From NCBI RefSeq assembly GCF_000378105.1, contig NZ_KB899258.1:1-64000 (forward strand): 64,000 nucleotides of DNA, written 5' to 3'. The notes under the pieces were generated by a model. The model was not told the DNA's origin, did no database searches, and worked only from the letters and a program-made list of their open reading frames with translations. This DNA is from Rubritalea marina DSM 17716. Its GTDB lineage: Bacteria; Verrucomicrobiota; Verrucomicrobiia; Verrucomicrobiales; Akkermansiaceae. Positions 35,549 to 45,071 of the stretch are shown one piece after another; positions within the stretch are counted from its first letter, which is position 1; every line of letters starts with the position of its first letter. The translations under genes and the position numbers were made by a program.

Positions 35549-36010
35549 CTAGATCTGTGCGAGGTGTGAGAGGCTGGGCTCCAGAGTAATGAGTTTCTGA
35601 GCTAGGCCAGAACAATCGCGGATGAGGGTGAAGTCTTCAAATTCGAAGCCGGGAGCCACACTGCAGCCGACGAGGACCTCGTCTTTTCCGATGGGTTCGG
35701 CCGCTTGCCAATAATGCGCAGGAACCACGTGGCAAAAGGTGTTGGTCTCCGCAGATAGAGTAATCACATCAATGGTATCGCTTTCGCCATCCCATTGGTA
35801 CAGGCGAAGCCCTTGGCCTTTGTAGAGGTTCCAAACTTCCTCGCTACTGACTTTATGAAATTGTGAGACTTCTCCCTCGGCTAGCTGAAAGTAGATGTGG
35901 GTGAGCGAGCTGCGCTGACCGAGTGATGCGGACTGTACTTTATGAATCGAGCGGAAGACTTCGGTGTACTTCCCGCCCTCTGGGTGATCGAGGAGATTGT
36001 TTGGTTGCAT
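35549..36010 (-). CDS. cupin_5 (DUF985) family protein
   Basis: 153 residues with a single beta-barrel cupin. The start is LLDHPEGGKYTEVFRS, and the FHKVSSEEVWNLYKGQGLRLYQWDG segment gives the His/Glu metal-site region. FCHVVPAHYWQAAEP then VGCSVAPGFEFEDF are typical DUF985 motifs. Family members are small metal-binding proteins, possibly sugar-related; the reaction is unknown. It lies 6 nt upstream of the DUF2293 gene on the same strand, so the two are probably co-transcribed. Confidence 0.88.
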   Translation of the reverse strand: MQPNNLLDHPEGGKYTEVFRSIHKVQSASLGQRSSLTHIYFQLAEGEVSQFHKVSSEEVWNLYKGQGLRLYQWDGESDTIDVITLSAETNTFCHVVPAHYWQAAEPIGKDEVLVGCSVAPGFEFEDFTLIRDCSGLAQKLITLEPSLSHLAQI

Positions 36011-36017
36011 GTTTTTA

Positions 36018-36974
36018 TTACTTGGCGTCGCTCTTGGCTTCCGCTTCTTCTTTGGCTCCCTGTAGCAGAGGAAAGCCTTTACCAGTAGGTTTTTTCACTG
36101 AGCCTTCAGTGACCACAAGGTTGGTGCCAGGAGTGAGGGCTCCTTGTAAAATGTGCTGGAAGTTGGGGTCAAGTTTGAACCACTCGTCCAGTGCTTCTGT
36201 GTGTTGTTCGCGGCTGCCACTCACTTGAGTCCACATCGAATGCCTGCCGCCATCATGGTCGGCGCTCCAGCCTGAGAAGATGAATGCAGCTGTTCCTTTA
36301 GTGTGTTTGCCGAAGAGGCTGGTCTTCACCTTACATTCTCCAATCGTGACCCCATTACGGACGAGATAGAGCTTTTTGTCTTTGCGGCTAAAAATCAAGG
36401 AAACCGGACCACTCGGTGCCAGCTCAGGTTGCCAGATAAACTTGCTAGCCTCACCATTGCTCAGCAGCACTTTGTGGCCATTGCTTACGTGCACGTCTGG
36501 GCTTTCGTTGCTGACTACGACAGTCGTGCCCCGATGGGTGACACCGAACAGCTTCTTAGAGAATGCGTAGGGCAAGTGAATGCAGCCGTGCGAAGAACGG
36601 TAGCCAGGGACTGCGCCAGCATGGAGTGCGACACCTCCCCAAGTAAGGCGCTCAGAATACGGCATTGAGGCGTTGCCGTAGGTCTTAGAGTGGTGGTCGG
36701 CATCTTTATTGAGGATGTGGAAGACTCCGGTTGGCGTTTCATGCCCATCAAAGCCGGTGCTGACCTCACTGGATCCGATCTGGATGCCATTGCGGTAAAC
36801 GGCCGCAATTTGGTTTTTCAGACTCACAGTGATGAGCACGGGTCCGTGGGTCGAGAGTTCAGGGTTCCAGGTGAATGAATCCGGGTTGTGCTGTCGGTCT
36901 TCGGCACGCAGGGCGGGGCTGGAGCAAAGCAGCCCTATGATGAGGCTGCAGAAGAGTAGGTTCTTTACTTTCAT
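36018..36974 (-). CDS. exported L,D-transpeptidase (YkuD) with repeated domain
   Basis: 318 residues from ATG 36974; an upstream in-frame start would place 30 residues across the pckG terminator. A signal peptide (~1-24) is followed by a YkuD catalytic domain with HAGAVPGYRSSHGCIHLP, the H-x-S-H-G-C active site. A second region (PSGPVSLIFSRKDKKLYLVRNGVTIGECKV) repeats the N-terminal beta-motif without the Cys. It cross-links or anchors peptidoglycan in the periplasm. It starts 21 nt downstream of the pckG terminator's T-tract (transcription direction), so it may have its own promoter or depend on read-through. Confidence 0.9.
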   Translation of the reverse strand: MKVKNLLFCSLIIGLLCSSPALRAEDRQHNPDSFTWNPELSTHGPVLITVSLKNQIAAVYRNGIQIGSSEVSTGFDGHETPTGVFHILNKDADHHSKTYGNASMPYSERLTWGGVALHAGAVPGYRSSHGCIHLPYAFSKKLFGVTHRGTTVVVSNESPDVHVSNGHKVLLSNGEASKFIWQPELAPSGPVSLIFSRKDKKLYLVRNGVTIGECKVKTSLFGKHTKGTAAFIFSGWSADHDGGRHSMWTQVSGSREQHTEALDEWFKLDPNFQHILQGALTPGTNLVVTEGSVKKPTGKGFPLLQGAKEEAEAKSDAK

Positions 36975-36994
36975 GGTCGAGGGTTCTGGATGAA

Positions 36995-37040
36995 TAAAAA
37001 AGCCAGGCAGGTGAGGCGCACGCGCACTTCCTACCTGGCT
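36995..37040 (-). terminator. rho-independent terminator of pckG
   Basis: Read on the minus strand, an 11-bp stem (AGCCAGGTAGG with CCTGCCTGGCT, one G-U) and an inner GCGC pairing are followed by six T. It lies 17 nt after the pckG stop codon. Confidence 0.88.
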
Positions 37041-37056
37041 CAGGATTGGTAATGGA

Positions 37057-38913
37057 TTAATCAATAATACGCGATGCTAACAACTCTCTTTGGTAGACTA
37101 ATTCACGCGGCATGTGTTGGTGGAGGTTGATGAAAAGCTCACCTTGGCTCAATATTTCATGCTTCCATTCATTTTGGTCGATTGCCATGACCTTGTCGAA
37201 TTCTACTTCGCCGAAGCCGTCCAGCCCTTCGAGATCGATTTCATCAATGGTGGGGACCCATCCGATCGATGATTCATGCCCGAGAGCACGTCCTTTACAG
37301 CGATCGACAATCCACTCGAGGACTCGCATGTTCTCGCCAAATCCAGGCCAAAGGAACTTGCCGTCTTGGTCGAGTCTGAACCAGTTTACGTGGAACATTT
37401 TAGGTAGGTGGTCGACCTTGCGGCCCATATTGATCCAGTGCCTAAAGTAATGCCCCATATTGTAGCCACAGAAGGGAAGCATGGCCATCGGGTCACGGCG
37501 AACCACTCCCATGGCTCCGGCAGCCGCAGCAGTGGTTTCAGAACCCATCGTAGCGCCTACGTAGACACCGTGCGACCAGTTGAAGCTTTGATAGACGAGT
37601 GGCATGGTTGTCTTCCGACGACCACCAAAGACGATGGCCGAGACTGGCACTCCCTCAGGGTTCTGCCATTCGGGATCGATGGTCGGGCATTGACCCGCTG
37701 GGGCAGTGAAGCGTGCATTTGGATGCGCCGCTTTGACTCCATTCTTGCCGTCTTCCGGCGTCCAGTCATTGCCTTGCCAGTCGATAAGGTGTGCTGGCAC
37801 ATCATCTGTCATGCCTTCCCACCACACATCGCCATCATCAGTGAGCGCGACATTGGTAAAGATACAATTCTCCTTCATCGAATCCATGGCGGTAGGGTTG
37901 GATTCATACGAGGTGCCAGGTGCAACTCCAAAGTAGCCGGTCTCCGGGTTGATCGCATGCAAACGGCCATCCTCATGTGGCCATAGCCAGGCTATGTCGT
38001 CACCAACAATGCTGGTCTTCCAGCCCTCTTTACGGTACTTTTCGGGTGGTACTAACATCGAGAGGTTGGTCTTGCCACAGGCCGACGGGAAGGCTCCCGT
38101 GACGTAGGTCTTTTCACCACTGGGTGACTCAAGCCCTAAAATGAGCATGTGCTCGGCCATCCAGTCGTGTTCACGTGCGATGTTAGAAGCGACGCGGAGA
38201 GCCAAACATTTTTTTCCTAACAAGGCGTTACCACCATAACCGGAGCCATAAGAGGCGATTTCGCGGGAGCGCACGAAGTGGACAATGTACTTTTCGTCAT
38301 TGCACGGCCACGGCACGTCTTCCTGCCCATCTTCGAGTGGGGCGCCTACTGAGTGGAGGCATGGGATGAAAAAGCCTGGTTTGGTGCGACGAGATTCGAT
38401 TTCACCGAAAGCTTCTTTCTCCAATCGCTCCAGCACATGAGAGCCCATATGAGCCATGATGCGCATGTTGAGCACTGCGTAAGCTGAGTCTGTGACTTGC
38501 ACACCAATCTTCGCGAGAGGTGACTCTAAAGGCCCCATGCAGAATGGAATGACATACATGGTGCGACCTTTCATGGAGCCCTGGAAGAGCTCGAGGATTT
38601 GCTTCTTCATTTCACCTTCTTCACACCAATTGTTGGTAGGCCCTGCCTCATCCTTGTGCTTGGTCGCTATAAAGGTTCTTTCTTCCACGCGGGCCACGTC
38701 AGATGGGGCCGAGCGCGCTAGGAAGCTGTTGGGCCTCTTCTCTGGGTTGAGTTGAATGAGGGTTCCTTTATCTACGAGTTCCTGTGTGAGTTGATCCCAT
38801 TCTTCTTGGGAGCCGTCGCACCAATGTACATCTTTCGGCTCGCATAAGTTGATCATCTTCTTGACCCATTTAGTCAGGGCTTTGTGGCGGGTGGGTAAAT
38901 CCGTATTCATCAC
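37057..38913 (-). CDS. pckG: GTP-dependent phosphoenolpyruvate carboxykinase
   Basis: 618 residues, the usual length for the GTP class (ATP enzymes are ~540). It has the P-loop [14 protein letters not shown], the substrate-site [20 protein letters not shown] and [24 protein letters not shown] near the nucleotide site. It interconverts oxaloacetate+GTP and PEP+GDP+CO2 for gluconeogenesis or anaplerosis in the cytoplasm. It is a single gene with its own strong terminator. Confidence 0.96.
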   Translation of the reverse strand: MMNTDLPTRHKALTKWVKKMINLCEPKDVHWCDGSQEEWDQLTQELVDKGTLIQLNPEKRPNSFLARSAPSDVARVEERTFIATKHKDEAGPTNNWCEEGEMKKQILELFQGSMKGRTMYVIPFCMGPLESPLAKIGVQVTDSAYAVLNMRIMAHMGSHVLERLEKEAFGEIESRRTKPGFFIPCLHSVGAPLEDGQEDVPWPCNDEKYIVHFVRSREIASYGSGYGGNALLGKKCLALRVASNIAREHDWMAEHMLILGLESPSGEKTYVTGAFPSACGKTNLSMLVPPEKYRKEGWKTSIVGDDIAWLWPHEDGRLHAINPETGYFGVAPGTSYESNPTAMDSMKENCIFTNVALTDDGDVWWEGMTDDVPAHLIDWQGNDWTPEDGKNGVKAAHPNARFTAPAGQCPTIDPEWQNPEGVPVSAIVFGGRRKTTMPLVYQSFNWSHGVYVGATMGSETTAAAAGAMGVVRRDPMAMLPFCGYNMGHYFRHWINMGRKVDHLPKMFHVNWFRLDQDGKFLWPGFGENMRVLEWIVDRCKGRALGHESSIGWVPTIDEIDLEGLDGFGEVEFDKVMAIDQNEWKHEILSQGELFINLHQHMPRELVYQRELLASRIID

Positions 38914-38980
38914 CTAGCATATGAACACGAAAAGTACTCCTCCGCAAACTAAACTAACATATCTTTGCGAAATTGTTTTG

Positions 38981-40171
38981 TTAGCCTAACGAGTGTGCAA
39001 ATCTTTTGATATACGGGAGCGCGCTGATGCCGTGTAGAGCCACACTGAGGACGATGGTGCAACAGATAACTGGTACGATTTCTGCAGCATTGGGGATCTG
39101 GCTATTGATGATGATGAAGGCGAATGCCACACTGGCGAGCCCCCGTGGCCCAAACCATGCGAGGAATACCTTGCTCGGTAAATTTAAACCAGTACCGGTG
39201 AGAACAAGGAGGGTGGGTAGCATGCGTACAACGGTGAGGCTGAGGATGCCATAGGCCCAGTCCTTCCACGATGGATCGAGACTCACAGTATGGTAGAGTA
39301 ATGTGCCAAAGAGTATCCAAGTGAGCATCCCTAACAGTTCTCCAGAGGTCTCCGTATCATCGACTAAATCGTGATCTATATTCTTGTTTACCAGAGAGAA
39401 GGTGAGGCCCCCAACAAAGGAGGCAATATAGCCGCTGCCATGTAAATTCTGGGTGATTAGAAAGCAAAGGAGGGCAATCACGCTGATCGACATCGGTACC
39501 CATTTGATGGAAGCCCATTGTTTCTCAGTGGCCAATCGCACCGCTTTGCTGCCAAGCCAAGTAATCAGTACGCCTAGTACAGCTCCAATGCCAATTTCTG
39601 ATAGGAACAAGCCCATTGCTAAGTCAGAAGCTTCATCCATCATCAGTTCTTTGCTTAGCGCGATGAATAGCAAAAGGAGCGGGACGCAGAGCCCGTCATT
39701 GAGACCACTTTCGAGATTGACTGTGGTACGCAAGGGTTCTGATACGCTTGGGTTTGTGACCACAGGCTTCCCGAGGGCGGCATCTGTCGCAGCCAATGCA
39801 GTGGCTAATAGGGCGCAATCCCACATGCCGAGCTCTGGGAACATGAAGCGAGCCAGCAGATAGCCACAGAAAATCGACAGAGGTAGGCCAATGAGAAGCA
39901 TGCGTATGGCCAAATACTTCACCCGCGCGAGCGTTTTAGCCTTGATGCTAGAGGCATCAGCAAAGAGCAACAGAGCCAAGGTGAGGTCGGCGAGGATACG
40001 AACCTCGGCACTGGCGTGTTCAAGCTCGAGAACACCCAGACCTTGGGGGCCGAACACCACTCCTGCGAGGATGAAAATCATCGCACTGGAGACTGGCCAT
40101 GAGCTCATACGTTTGGCAAATAGGCAGTAGAAGAGGGCGCATAACGCTACCAAGGTGAAGCCCAGATACAT
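38981..40171 (-). CDS. cation:proton antiporter (NhaP/CPA1 type)
   Basis: 396 residues with about 12 membrane segments. The segment LLATALAATDAALGKPVVT carries the conserved TD of the transport site, and NLESGLNDGLCVPLLLLF matches the ESGLNDG motif of NhaP-type Na+(K+)/H+ antiporters. There is no long C-terminal cytoplasmic domain. It exports Na+ (or K+) in exchange for H+ across the inner membrane. Ion specificity is not readable. Confidence 0.88.
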   Translation of the reverse strand: MYLGFTLVALCALFYCLFAKRMSSWPVSSAMIFILAGVVFGPQGLGVLELEHASAEVRILADLTLALLLFADASSIKAKTLARVKYLAIRMLLIGLPLSIFCGYLLARFMFPELGMWDCALLATALAATDAALGKPVVTNPSVSEPLRTTVNLESGLNDGLCVPLLLLFIALSKELMMDEASDLAMGLFLSEIGIGAVLGVLITWLGSKAVRLATEKQWASIKWVPMSISVIALLCFLITQNLHGSGYIASFVGGLTFSLVNKNIDHDLVDDTETSGELLGMLTWILFGTLLYHTVSLDPSWKDWAYGILSLTVVRMLPTLLVLTGTGLNLPSKVFLAWFGPRGLASVAFAFIIINSQIPNAAEIVPVICCTIVLSVALHGISALPYIKRFAHSLG

Positions 40172-40237
40172 ACCCTATTCTTAGGGCGCGAGGCTCGTAA
40201 GATCGAGTCTTAACTGTAGGCTTATGGATAGGCCATC

Positions 40238-40272
40238 AATAAAAAAGTGCTCACCGGTCAAGGTGAGCACTT
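40238..40272 (-). terminator. rho-independent terminator of sodN
   Basis: Read on the minus strand, a perfect 11-bp stem (AAGTGCTCACC with GGTGAGCACTT; 40272-40262 with 40255-40245) with a 6-nt loop leads into a T-rich run. It is located 25 nt after the sodN stop. Confidence 0.9.
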
Positions 40273-40296
40273 GGTGGAATGGTTAGAACGTGGGCT

Positions 40297-40752
40297 TTAC
40301 TTTGCTTTATACAGCTTCTCGAACGCTTCGATTGATGCCAGTAGCTTGTCTGCGTTTTCCACGTCAAGTTTCTGCTTACATTTCATAGCGTAGACGATCA
40401 CCTCATGTAGCAGTTCGAGCTTCTGCAAGTAGCTTCCTTTGTTCTCTTCACCGAGCTTGACTCGCTGAGCGAGGAAGTACTGGCCTACCGTATCTTGGAT
40501 CGATTGAGCGTGTGATTCTTTATTGGCGACCCAGCGCGTGATTTGGTGGATGTTCTTGGCTGGATCCGCGGACAGCTTCTCGATCTCAGTCATTGCTTTG
40601 AGAATCGTCTCGTGATCCTTTTTTAGATCTTCGAAGACATTATCATCGGCGTAGATTCCGCAAGGAACCTGGCAGTGAGCCATGGCTGCCTGAGGGGAAA
40701 AGAGAGCGAAGGTGAGTGCGAGCGCGGCGGCGCCGGAATAGAGGTGTTTCAT
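40297..40752 (-). CDS. sodN: nickel superoxide dismutase with a Sec signal peptide
   Basis: 151 residues. After a clear signal peptide (1-25, ending PQAAMA) the chain continues HCQVPCGIYADD, which matches the NiSOD nickel hook H-C-x-x-P-C-G-x-Y (His26, Cys27, Cys31, Tyr34). The rest is a four-helix bundle pattern typical of the family. Mature NiSOD needs His at its N-terminus. In Streptomyces a dedicated protease (SodX) exposes it, whereas here cleavage at AMA^HC by signal peptidase would do so. It probably dismutates superoxide in the periplasm. It has its own terminator; no sodX is nearby. Confidence 0.92.
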   Translation of the reverse strand: MKHLYSGAAALALTFALFSPQAAMAHCQVPCGIYADDNVFEDLKKDHETILKAMTEIEKLSADPAKNIHQITRWVANKESHAQSIQDTVGQYFLAQRVKLGEENKGSYLQKLELLHEVIVYAMKCKQKLDVENADKLLASIEAFEKLYKAK

Positions 40753-41013
40753 CGGACTAGTTGGTTTTATTGTTAGGTTTTTGCCGGAAGGCAGTCCCTA
40801 GCATAGTCAGAGATTTCCTCAATGCCACCATATTTCTGTAATAAGAAGTATCATAGCGGCTAATAGACTCAATGGATTCTATCAGCTAAATAAAGTAAAT
40901 TGCCAAGAGCGTATGAGCCTAGCTTACATGCAGCTCTCCGGTTTGTGTGCTGCTTTTGATAGGCCGACCGAGTGCATGAGCTCATTCAAAGCCGTTTCTT
41001 TGTTCTTGTTCGG
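40753..41013. other. non-coding stretch upstream of sodN
   Basis: No convincing gene is seen. The part next to sodN should hold its promoter and 5' leader. A TAACAATAAAACC stretch lies just before the sodN start on the minus strand. Nothing else is recognised. Confidence 0.4.
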
Positions 41014-41211
41014 CTAGAAATTCAGGGGGGGCTGGCCGGTGAAATTCCTCATAAGGAAGGATGTGAGAACCTCTAGTTGTTGAATCTCTTGAGCGCCACG
41101 GAGTGATCGGCTTGGTGGTGAAAAATAGCCAAGTGCTTGATCTAAATTGAGGACGATGCCATTCAAATCTGTAGGGAGTTTAAATGCAGTGAGTGCGTTT
41201 GTTAGTTTCAT
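41014..41211 (-). CDS. possible small protein of unknown function
   Basis: A 65-residue frame starting MKLTNALTAFKLPTDLNG and ending FTGQPPLNF, with a mixed helical composition and no recognised motif. Its start lies in a CTAACAATG context, the same as that of the LysR gene at 44984. It has no membrane segment or Cys pair. It may be a real small gene or chance; length and context give only weak support. Confidence 0.35.
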   Translation of the reverse strand: MKLTNALTAFKLPTDLNGIVLNLDQALGYFSPPSRSLRGAQEIQQLEVLTSFLMRNFTGQPPLNF

Positions 41212-41593
41212 TGTTAGCTTATCTAATCAATCACTTGTCTTAGTTCATCTTGAGAGTTCGGATTCCTCGCTGAGTAGGTGGTAGATAGTGATTGATGAAA
41301 ACTAACAAAATATATCTTTGTTAAGTCTGAATTGATATGATCTGCAACTCTTGTGTAATCGGGCATTTCCCGTGTTATTCACTGAAAATGAATGATATAA
41401 ATTGATTTGATGAAAATCTTCATTACTTGGGTTTTGTTTTGATTTAATATGATAATAATTTGACGATGTATCATTATTTTCGAGTGGTTCAAATATTCTT
41501 GATAGGTTGAAGAGTCATGTAGTAAGCATATTGTTGCTCCATTCGCTATCCTGATAATTTATATTTCAGGTTTGTTATGAAATAATATAAAAT
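41212..41593. other. AT-rich non-coding region
   Basis: This 382-bp stretch is markedly richer in A+T than its surroundings and contains no credible gene. It holds short inverted repeats such as CGGG/CCCG near 41358-41371, ATGAA/TTCAT around 41410-41425 and CCTGA/TCAGG just before the next gene. It is probably the promoter/leader region of the large exported protein at 41594. Confidence 0.5.
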
Positions 41594-43927
41594 ATGATAA
41601 ATGAAACACCCCGCAGAGGAGTGAAAGTCTCCTCAAACATCGAACGTTACAAGGTTGTAACAAATTGGTTTCGACCTAGGCTTCAGCTCGTGCCAGTTGG
41701 TATTTGCTTGTTGGCGCCAACACTAGCAGCTGAGAACAATGTTTATCGAGATTCTGGTTACTGGGACACTGTCTCAAACTGGTCTAGAAATATGCTGCCA
41801 ACAGTAAGCCAGACGGCATTGCTCAAGCCTCATCCGGAAGTGTCAGTAAATAGTGTTATCGCTCAGCAGGCCGGTGAGGTACGGCTAGGAAAAAGAACGA
41901 CACACCGTGCGCAGCTAACCATCCAAGGAGGAGGGTCACTGAGCGCTGATGTCTTCCATCTCTTCAGTCCCAAGTCGCGGTTACAGGTTTCTGGAGGGCT
42001 ACTCACTAGATTGCCTGGAAATGGTGACGTCACTATGGGTGAGGGTGAATTTTCCGTTTCTGGTGGCACGTTTCGGGCGCAAGGTACCTCGCCCTATGAT
42101 CTCCTCTGGCTAGGAACCAAGACCATGACTATTCAGGGAGGCGTGGTGGACATGTCTGGAGGGCAGGTCAAGTGCACGAACTCGCCAGTGATTAGCATCA
42201 TCGGTGATGCCGCTACGATCACTATGGATCGACTGAATGTGAACTCCCCGAGTGAGGCGGCAACCTTCCGCTTTATCTTTGATCAAGACGGGGTGAGCCC
42301 AATCATGACGAACCAATGGATGACCTTGTCACATGCCAAGCTCGAGGTAGACGGTAGCGCCTATGCTGGAGGGCCAGGAACATTCGAGTTATTCAAGTCG
42401 AGTAATCTGACCCACATCGGAGATGCTCAAGTGACTGGAACATTTCCCGGTTTGCAAGCCACCTTCAGTAAAGAGGGCAATAGTTGGCTTTTGAACCTCA
42501 CCGAGGTGTTGGAGTACCCCCAAGCGTTCCTTGAAATCATGCCGACTTATGGGCAAGCCCCTTTGGCAGCTCAAGGGAGCGTGGACATTTCAGGTTTGTT
42601 CGAATCTGATAGCGTCGAGCTATCGAGATCCCCTTGGACAAGTTACCGCGATCTACCAGAGACAGCGTTTGATGAATCCACGCTGCACGATGAAGCCGAC
42701 GTGGCATACACGGTCATTGATCATGCATCGAGTCAATCGTCAGAAGCGGGGTTCCGAGTTGGGATTGGTGAAGGTGGCCAAATCTACTCCATACGTACCG
42801 CCTCAGGGGAAGAAGCGATTCCACCGCAGAACCGAGGGGAGGGGTACAAGAAAATGGCTCCTTGGATCGACGAAGTGTTCCAGTTGGTTCAGCAGAATAT
42901 CAATAAGCACTACCAAAGTGGAGAGAAGTATTTCATCCACCAAGCGGGAACCTACCATTATATCGATCACATGGAGCAGCCGTTCTACTCCCCGGTACTG
43001 ATGGCTGGAAGGATTGATTCTAACACCTATGTCATGGCAAATTGGGTACAGCAGGGTCACTTGGATAAAACCACTGGGCTAACGATGCACAAGTCAGAGT
43101 CGATTGTGTACACCAAGTACCGCGTCGTTGCTGATGGGGTTCTCGAAGTAAGCCATTTGGCTCACAACTTCGGAGCGGATCGCTTGGACTTCTTCAATAT
43201 TCCTTGGGGTGGCGTGCGATTGAGTACCTATCCAGAAGTGATGTTAGGAGACAAGAATGCAGATGGCTCCGTGACTGGTGAGTTCTTTGAGAGTATGCCT
43301 GGTTTTACCAATGCAGCGTCAACTGTTGGCCCTCTTAATACGGGTGGGTGGCTGTTGTACGCGGCAGACAGAAACGACAATGCAGAGGCGATGGCTTTGG
43401 TATTCGGAGCTAAAAACTTCGCCAGCCATCGAGGTGATGTGCTACGATTTGGCACTGCAGGAGGCGATGCTTCTGCGCCTGAAACGGAGTGGCGCAACTA
43501 TAATGTGACTGAAGTCATCCGCTATCAGAATGTGGATGAAGGAAGCTCCCTCTTCGCACGGTACTATTACGTTTTTGGTACAGTGGCAGAGGTGAAGCAA
43601 GCGATTGCCCAGTATGATCTCGAGGAGAAGACGACTGTGGAGGTCGTTTCATCATTCAGCAATGGGCCGCTGTATGCGTGGCGGCGTTCGGCTGCAGGGG
43701 GCATGCCCACCCTATCAGGGAATGCGCCCGTTCACTTAGAGCTCCGAGACCGCCCAGTGAATGCTCACTACAAACCAGTGTTCTTGATTCAGTATGACGG
43801 GGATTATATTCCAACCTATGACCCCTACAAGCATACCAATAACAAACCATACCAACGGAATACCGAGCACATAGGCTTGTTAGGATATGCTGACACTCGC
43901 CAATACAGCGAGGCTGATCTCAACTAG
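41594..43927 (+). CDS. large exported protein of unknown function
   Basis: 777 residues. A basic N-terminus is followed by a hydrophobic signal core (~30-46, ending APTLAAENN). Residues ~47-300 have short beta-repeat pieces (GSLSADVFHLF; LQVSGGLLTR; FSVSGGTFRAQ), resembling the beta-helical passenger-type regions of Verrucomicrobia exported proteins. Residues ~310-777 form a separate domain rich in aromatic and Asp residues (VEVVSSFSNGPLYAWRRSAA; FLIQYDGDYIPTYDPYKHTN). I do not recognise it; a carbohydrate-active role is possible but unproven. No good ribosome site precedes the ATG. Confidence 0.7.
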   Translation: MINETPRRGVKVSSNIERYKVVTNWFRPRLQLVPVGICLLAPTLAAENNVYRDSGYWDTVSNWSRNMLPTVSQTALLKPHPEVSVNSVIAQQAGEVRLGKRTTHRAQLTIQGGGSLSADVFHLFSPKSRLQVSGGLLTRLPGNGDVTMGEGEFSVSGGTFRAQGTSPYDLLWLGTKTMTIQGGVVDMSGGQVKCTNSPVISIIGDAATITMDRLNVNSPSEAATFRFIFDQDGVSPIMTNQWMTLSHAKLEVDGSAYAGGPGTFELFKSSNLTHIGDAQVTGTFPGLQATFSKEGNSWLLNLTEVLEYPQAFLEIMPTYGQAPLAAQGSVDISGLFESDSVELSRSPWTSYRDLPETAFDESTLHDEADVAYTVIDHASSQSSEAGFRVGIGEGGQIYSIRTASGEEAIPPQNRGEGYKKMAPWIDEVFQLVQQNINKHYQSGEKYFIHQAGTYHYIDHMEQPFYSPVLMAGRIDSNTYVMANWVQQGHLDKTTGLTMHKSESIVYTKYRVVADGVLEVSHLAHNFGADRLDFFNIPWGGVRLSTYPEVMLGDKNADGSVTGEFFESMPGFTNAASTVGPLNTGGWLLYAADRNDNAEAMALVFGAKNFASHRGDVLRFGTAGGDASAPETEWRNYNVTEVIRYQNVDEGSSLFARYYYVFGTVAEVKQAIAQYDLEEKTTVEVVSSFSNGPLYAWRRSAAGGMPTLSGNAPVHLELRDRPVNAHYKPVFLIQYDGDYIPTYDPYKHTNNKPYQRNTEHIGLLGYADTRQYSEADLN

Positions 43928-43936
43928 ATAAAGAAA

Positions 43937-43962
43937 GCCGTCGGGATGGTAATCCCGACGGC
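43937..43962. terminator. hairpin after the large exported protein gene
   Basis: A perfect 11-bp stem GCCGTCGGGAT/ATCCCGACGGC with a GGTA loop, 9 nt after the stop codon. No T-run follows on the plus strand, though AAAGAAA upstream would give a T-rich tail on the minus strand. It is probably a bidirectional terminator or mRNA-end stabiliser between convergent genes. Confidence 0.7.
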
Positions 43963-44093
43963 GTACTTATTGATTTCACCAATAATTCTGTGTGAGTGAT
44001 CGATTTTGCAATGAACTAATCAGGCGGTGTTTATTGGCCCTCAGAGGATGGGCACCTGCACATGCAGGATGATTCCAAGATCGTTCAGCGAAC

Positions 44094-44984
44094 TTAAAGA
44101 AGCTGCTGGGTTACCATCTCAACAATCTGGATGAAATCGTTGCCGATAGGCTTAAGGTTTTTGCGGTGCAAGATTCCGATCTCGAGTGCTGGGAAATCCT
44201 CCAAGATAAAGTATTTGTAACCTTCTGGAATGGGAACACCTGGAGTAACCACTGTTAGGCCGGCTCCGAATCCACGCTCTACATAGGAGCGAATGAATTC
44301 TTGAGTAGAAAGTTGAAGAGAGGGTGGCCACACTAGGTTTCGCTTACTGAGTTCGTGATTAAATTTTTGGACCAGCAGTTCGTTTGCCTGCCCCGATACC
44401 AATGGTCGATTTCCGACTTTGTGCTTATTCCATAAATGTTCGTCAAACAGATCATTGAGAGAACCCAACTTCCATTCTTTCGGGACGAGTAGAGCCATAG
44501 GGAGGGTGATGAGTTTGATGACCTGAGTTCCTCTTGGATATTCGTCTAGTAACACACTAATAGCCACATCGATCATTTCATCACAAAGAAGCTGAGCGAT
44601 TTCAGTGGAGTCTACTTCATCCAGAGTGAGTTTTAGATCAGGTTTTATAGATCTGAAGTTATCAAGAATAGAGGGTAAATGATGTCTAATGATCCCATCT
44701 GATGCTGCGATACGTAGATGATTGCCCCCTTCTCCAGATAGATAGTCTTTGAGCTCCCCCAATCTTGAGAAGAATGGATAGATATAGTCGTAGAGTTTTT
44801 CCCCTTCAGTAGTTAGCTGAAAAGGACGTCTGTTGAAGAGTTTCACACTCAGTTCTTTCTCCAAGGTTTGAAGCTGACTTGAGATGGCTGGTTGCTGCAC
44901 GCTGTATGGCATTTTTCCTACAGCTGAGGTGATGCCTTCATATTTCGCTACATAATAGAAAAGCTCTAGGTGATGCAGGTTCAT
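44094..44984 (-). CDS. LysR-family transcriptional regulator
   Basis: 296 residues from ATG 44984. The N-terminal helix-turn-helix reads MNLHHLELFYYVAKYEGITS...SVQQPAISSQLQTLEKELSV, the LysR DNA-binding domain, followed by a co-inducer-binding domain (LRIAASDGIIRHHLPSILDN). It resembles the NhaR/ModE-less class that begins with HLELFYYVAK. The regulated genes are not obvious: the gene on its 3' side is the large exported protein, and the other LysR gene is behind it. Ligand unknown. Confidence 0.88.
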   Translation of the reverse strand: MNLHHLELFYYVAKYEGITSAVGKMPYSVQQPAISSQLQTLEKELSVKLFNRRPFQLTTEGEKLYDYIYPFFSRLGELKDYLSGEGGNHLRIAASDGIIRHHLPSILDNFRSIKPDLKLTLDEVDSTEIAQLLCDEMIDVAISVLLDEYPRGTQVIKLITLPMALLVPKEWKLGSLNDLFDEHLWNKHKVGNRPLVSGQANELLVQKFNHELSKRNLVWPPSLQLSTQEFIRSYVERGFGAGLTVVTPGVPIPEGYKYFILEDFPALEIGILHRKNLKPIGNDFIQIVEMVTQQLL

Positions 44985-45071
44985 TGTTAGTACGTTATTC
45001 TGTGGTGCGTGGAACACAATCTCGAAACACCTGGAGCCAGAAAGACCTTGGGGGAATGAGAGTTTCTTGGT

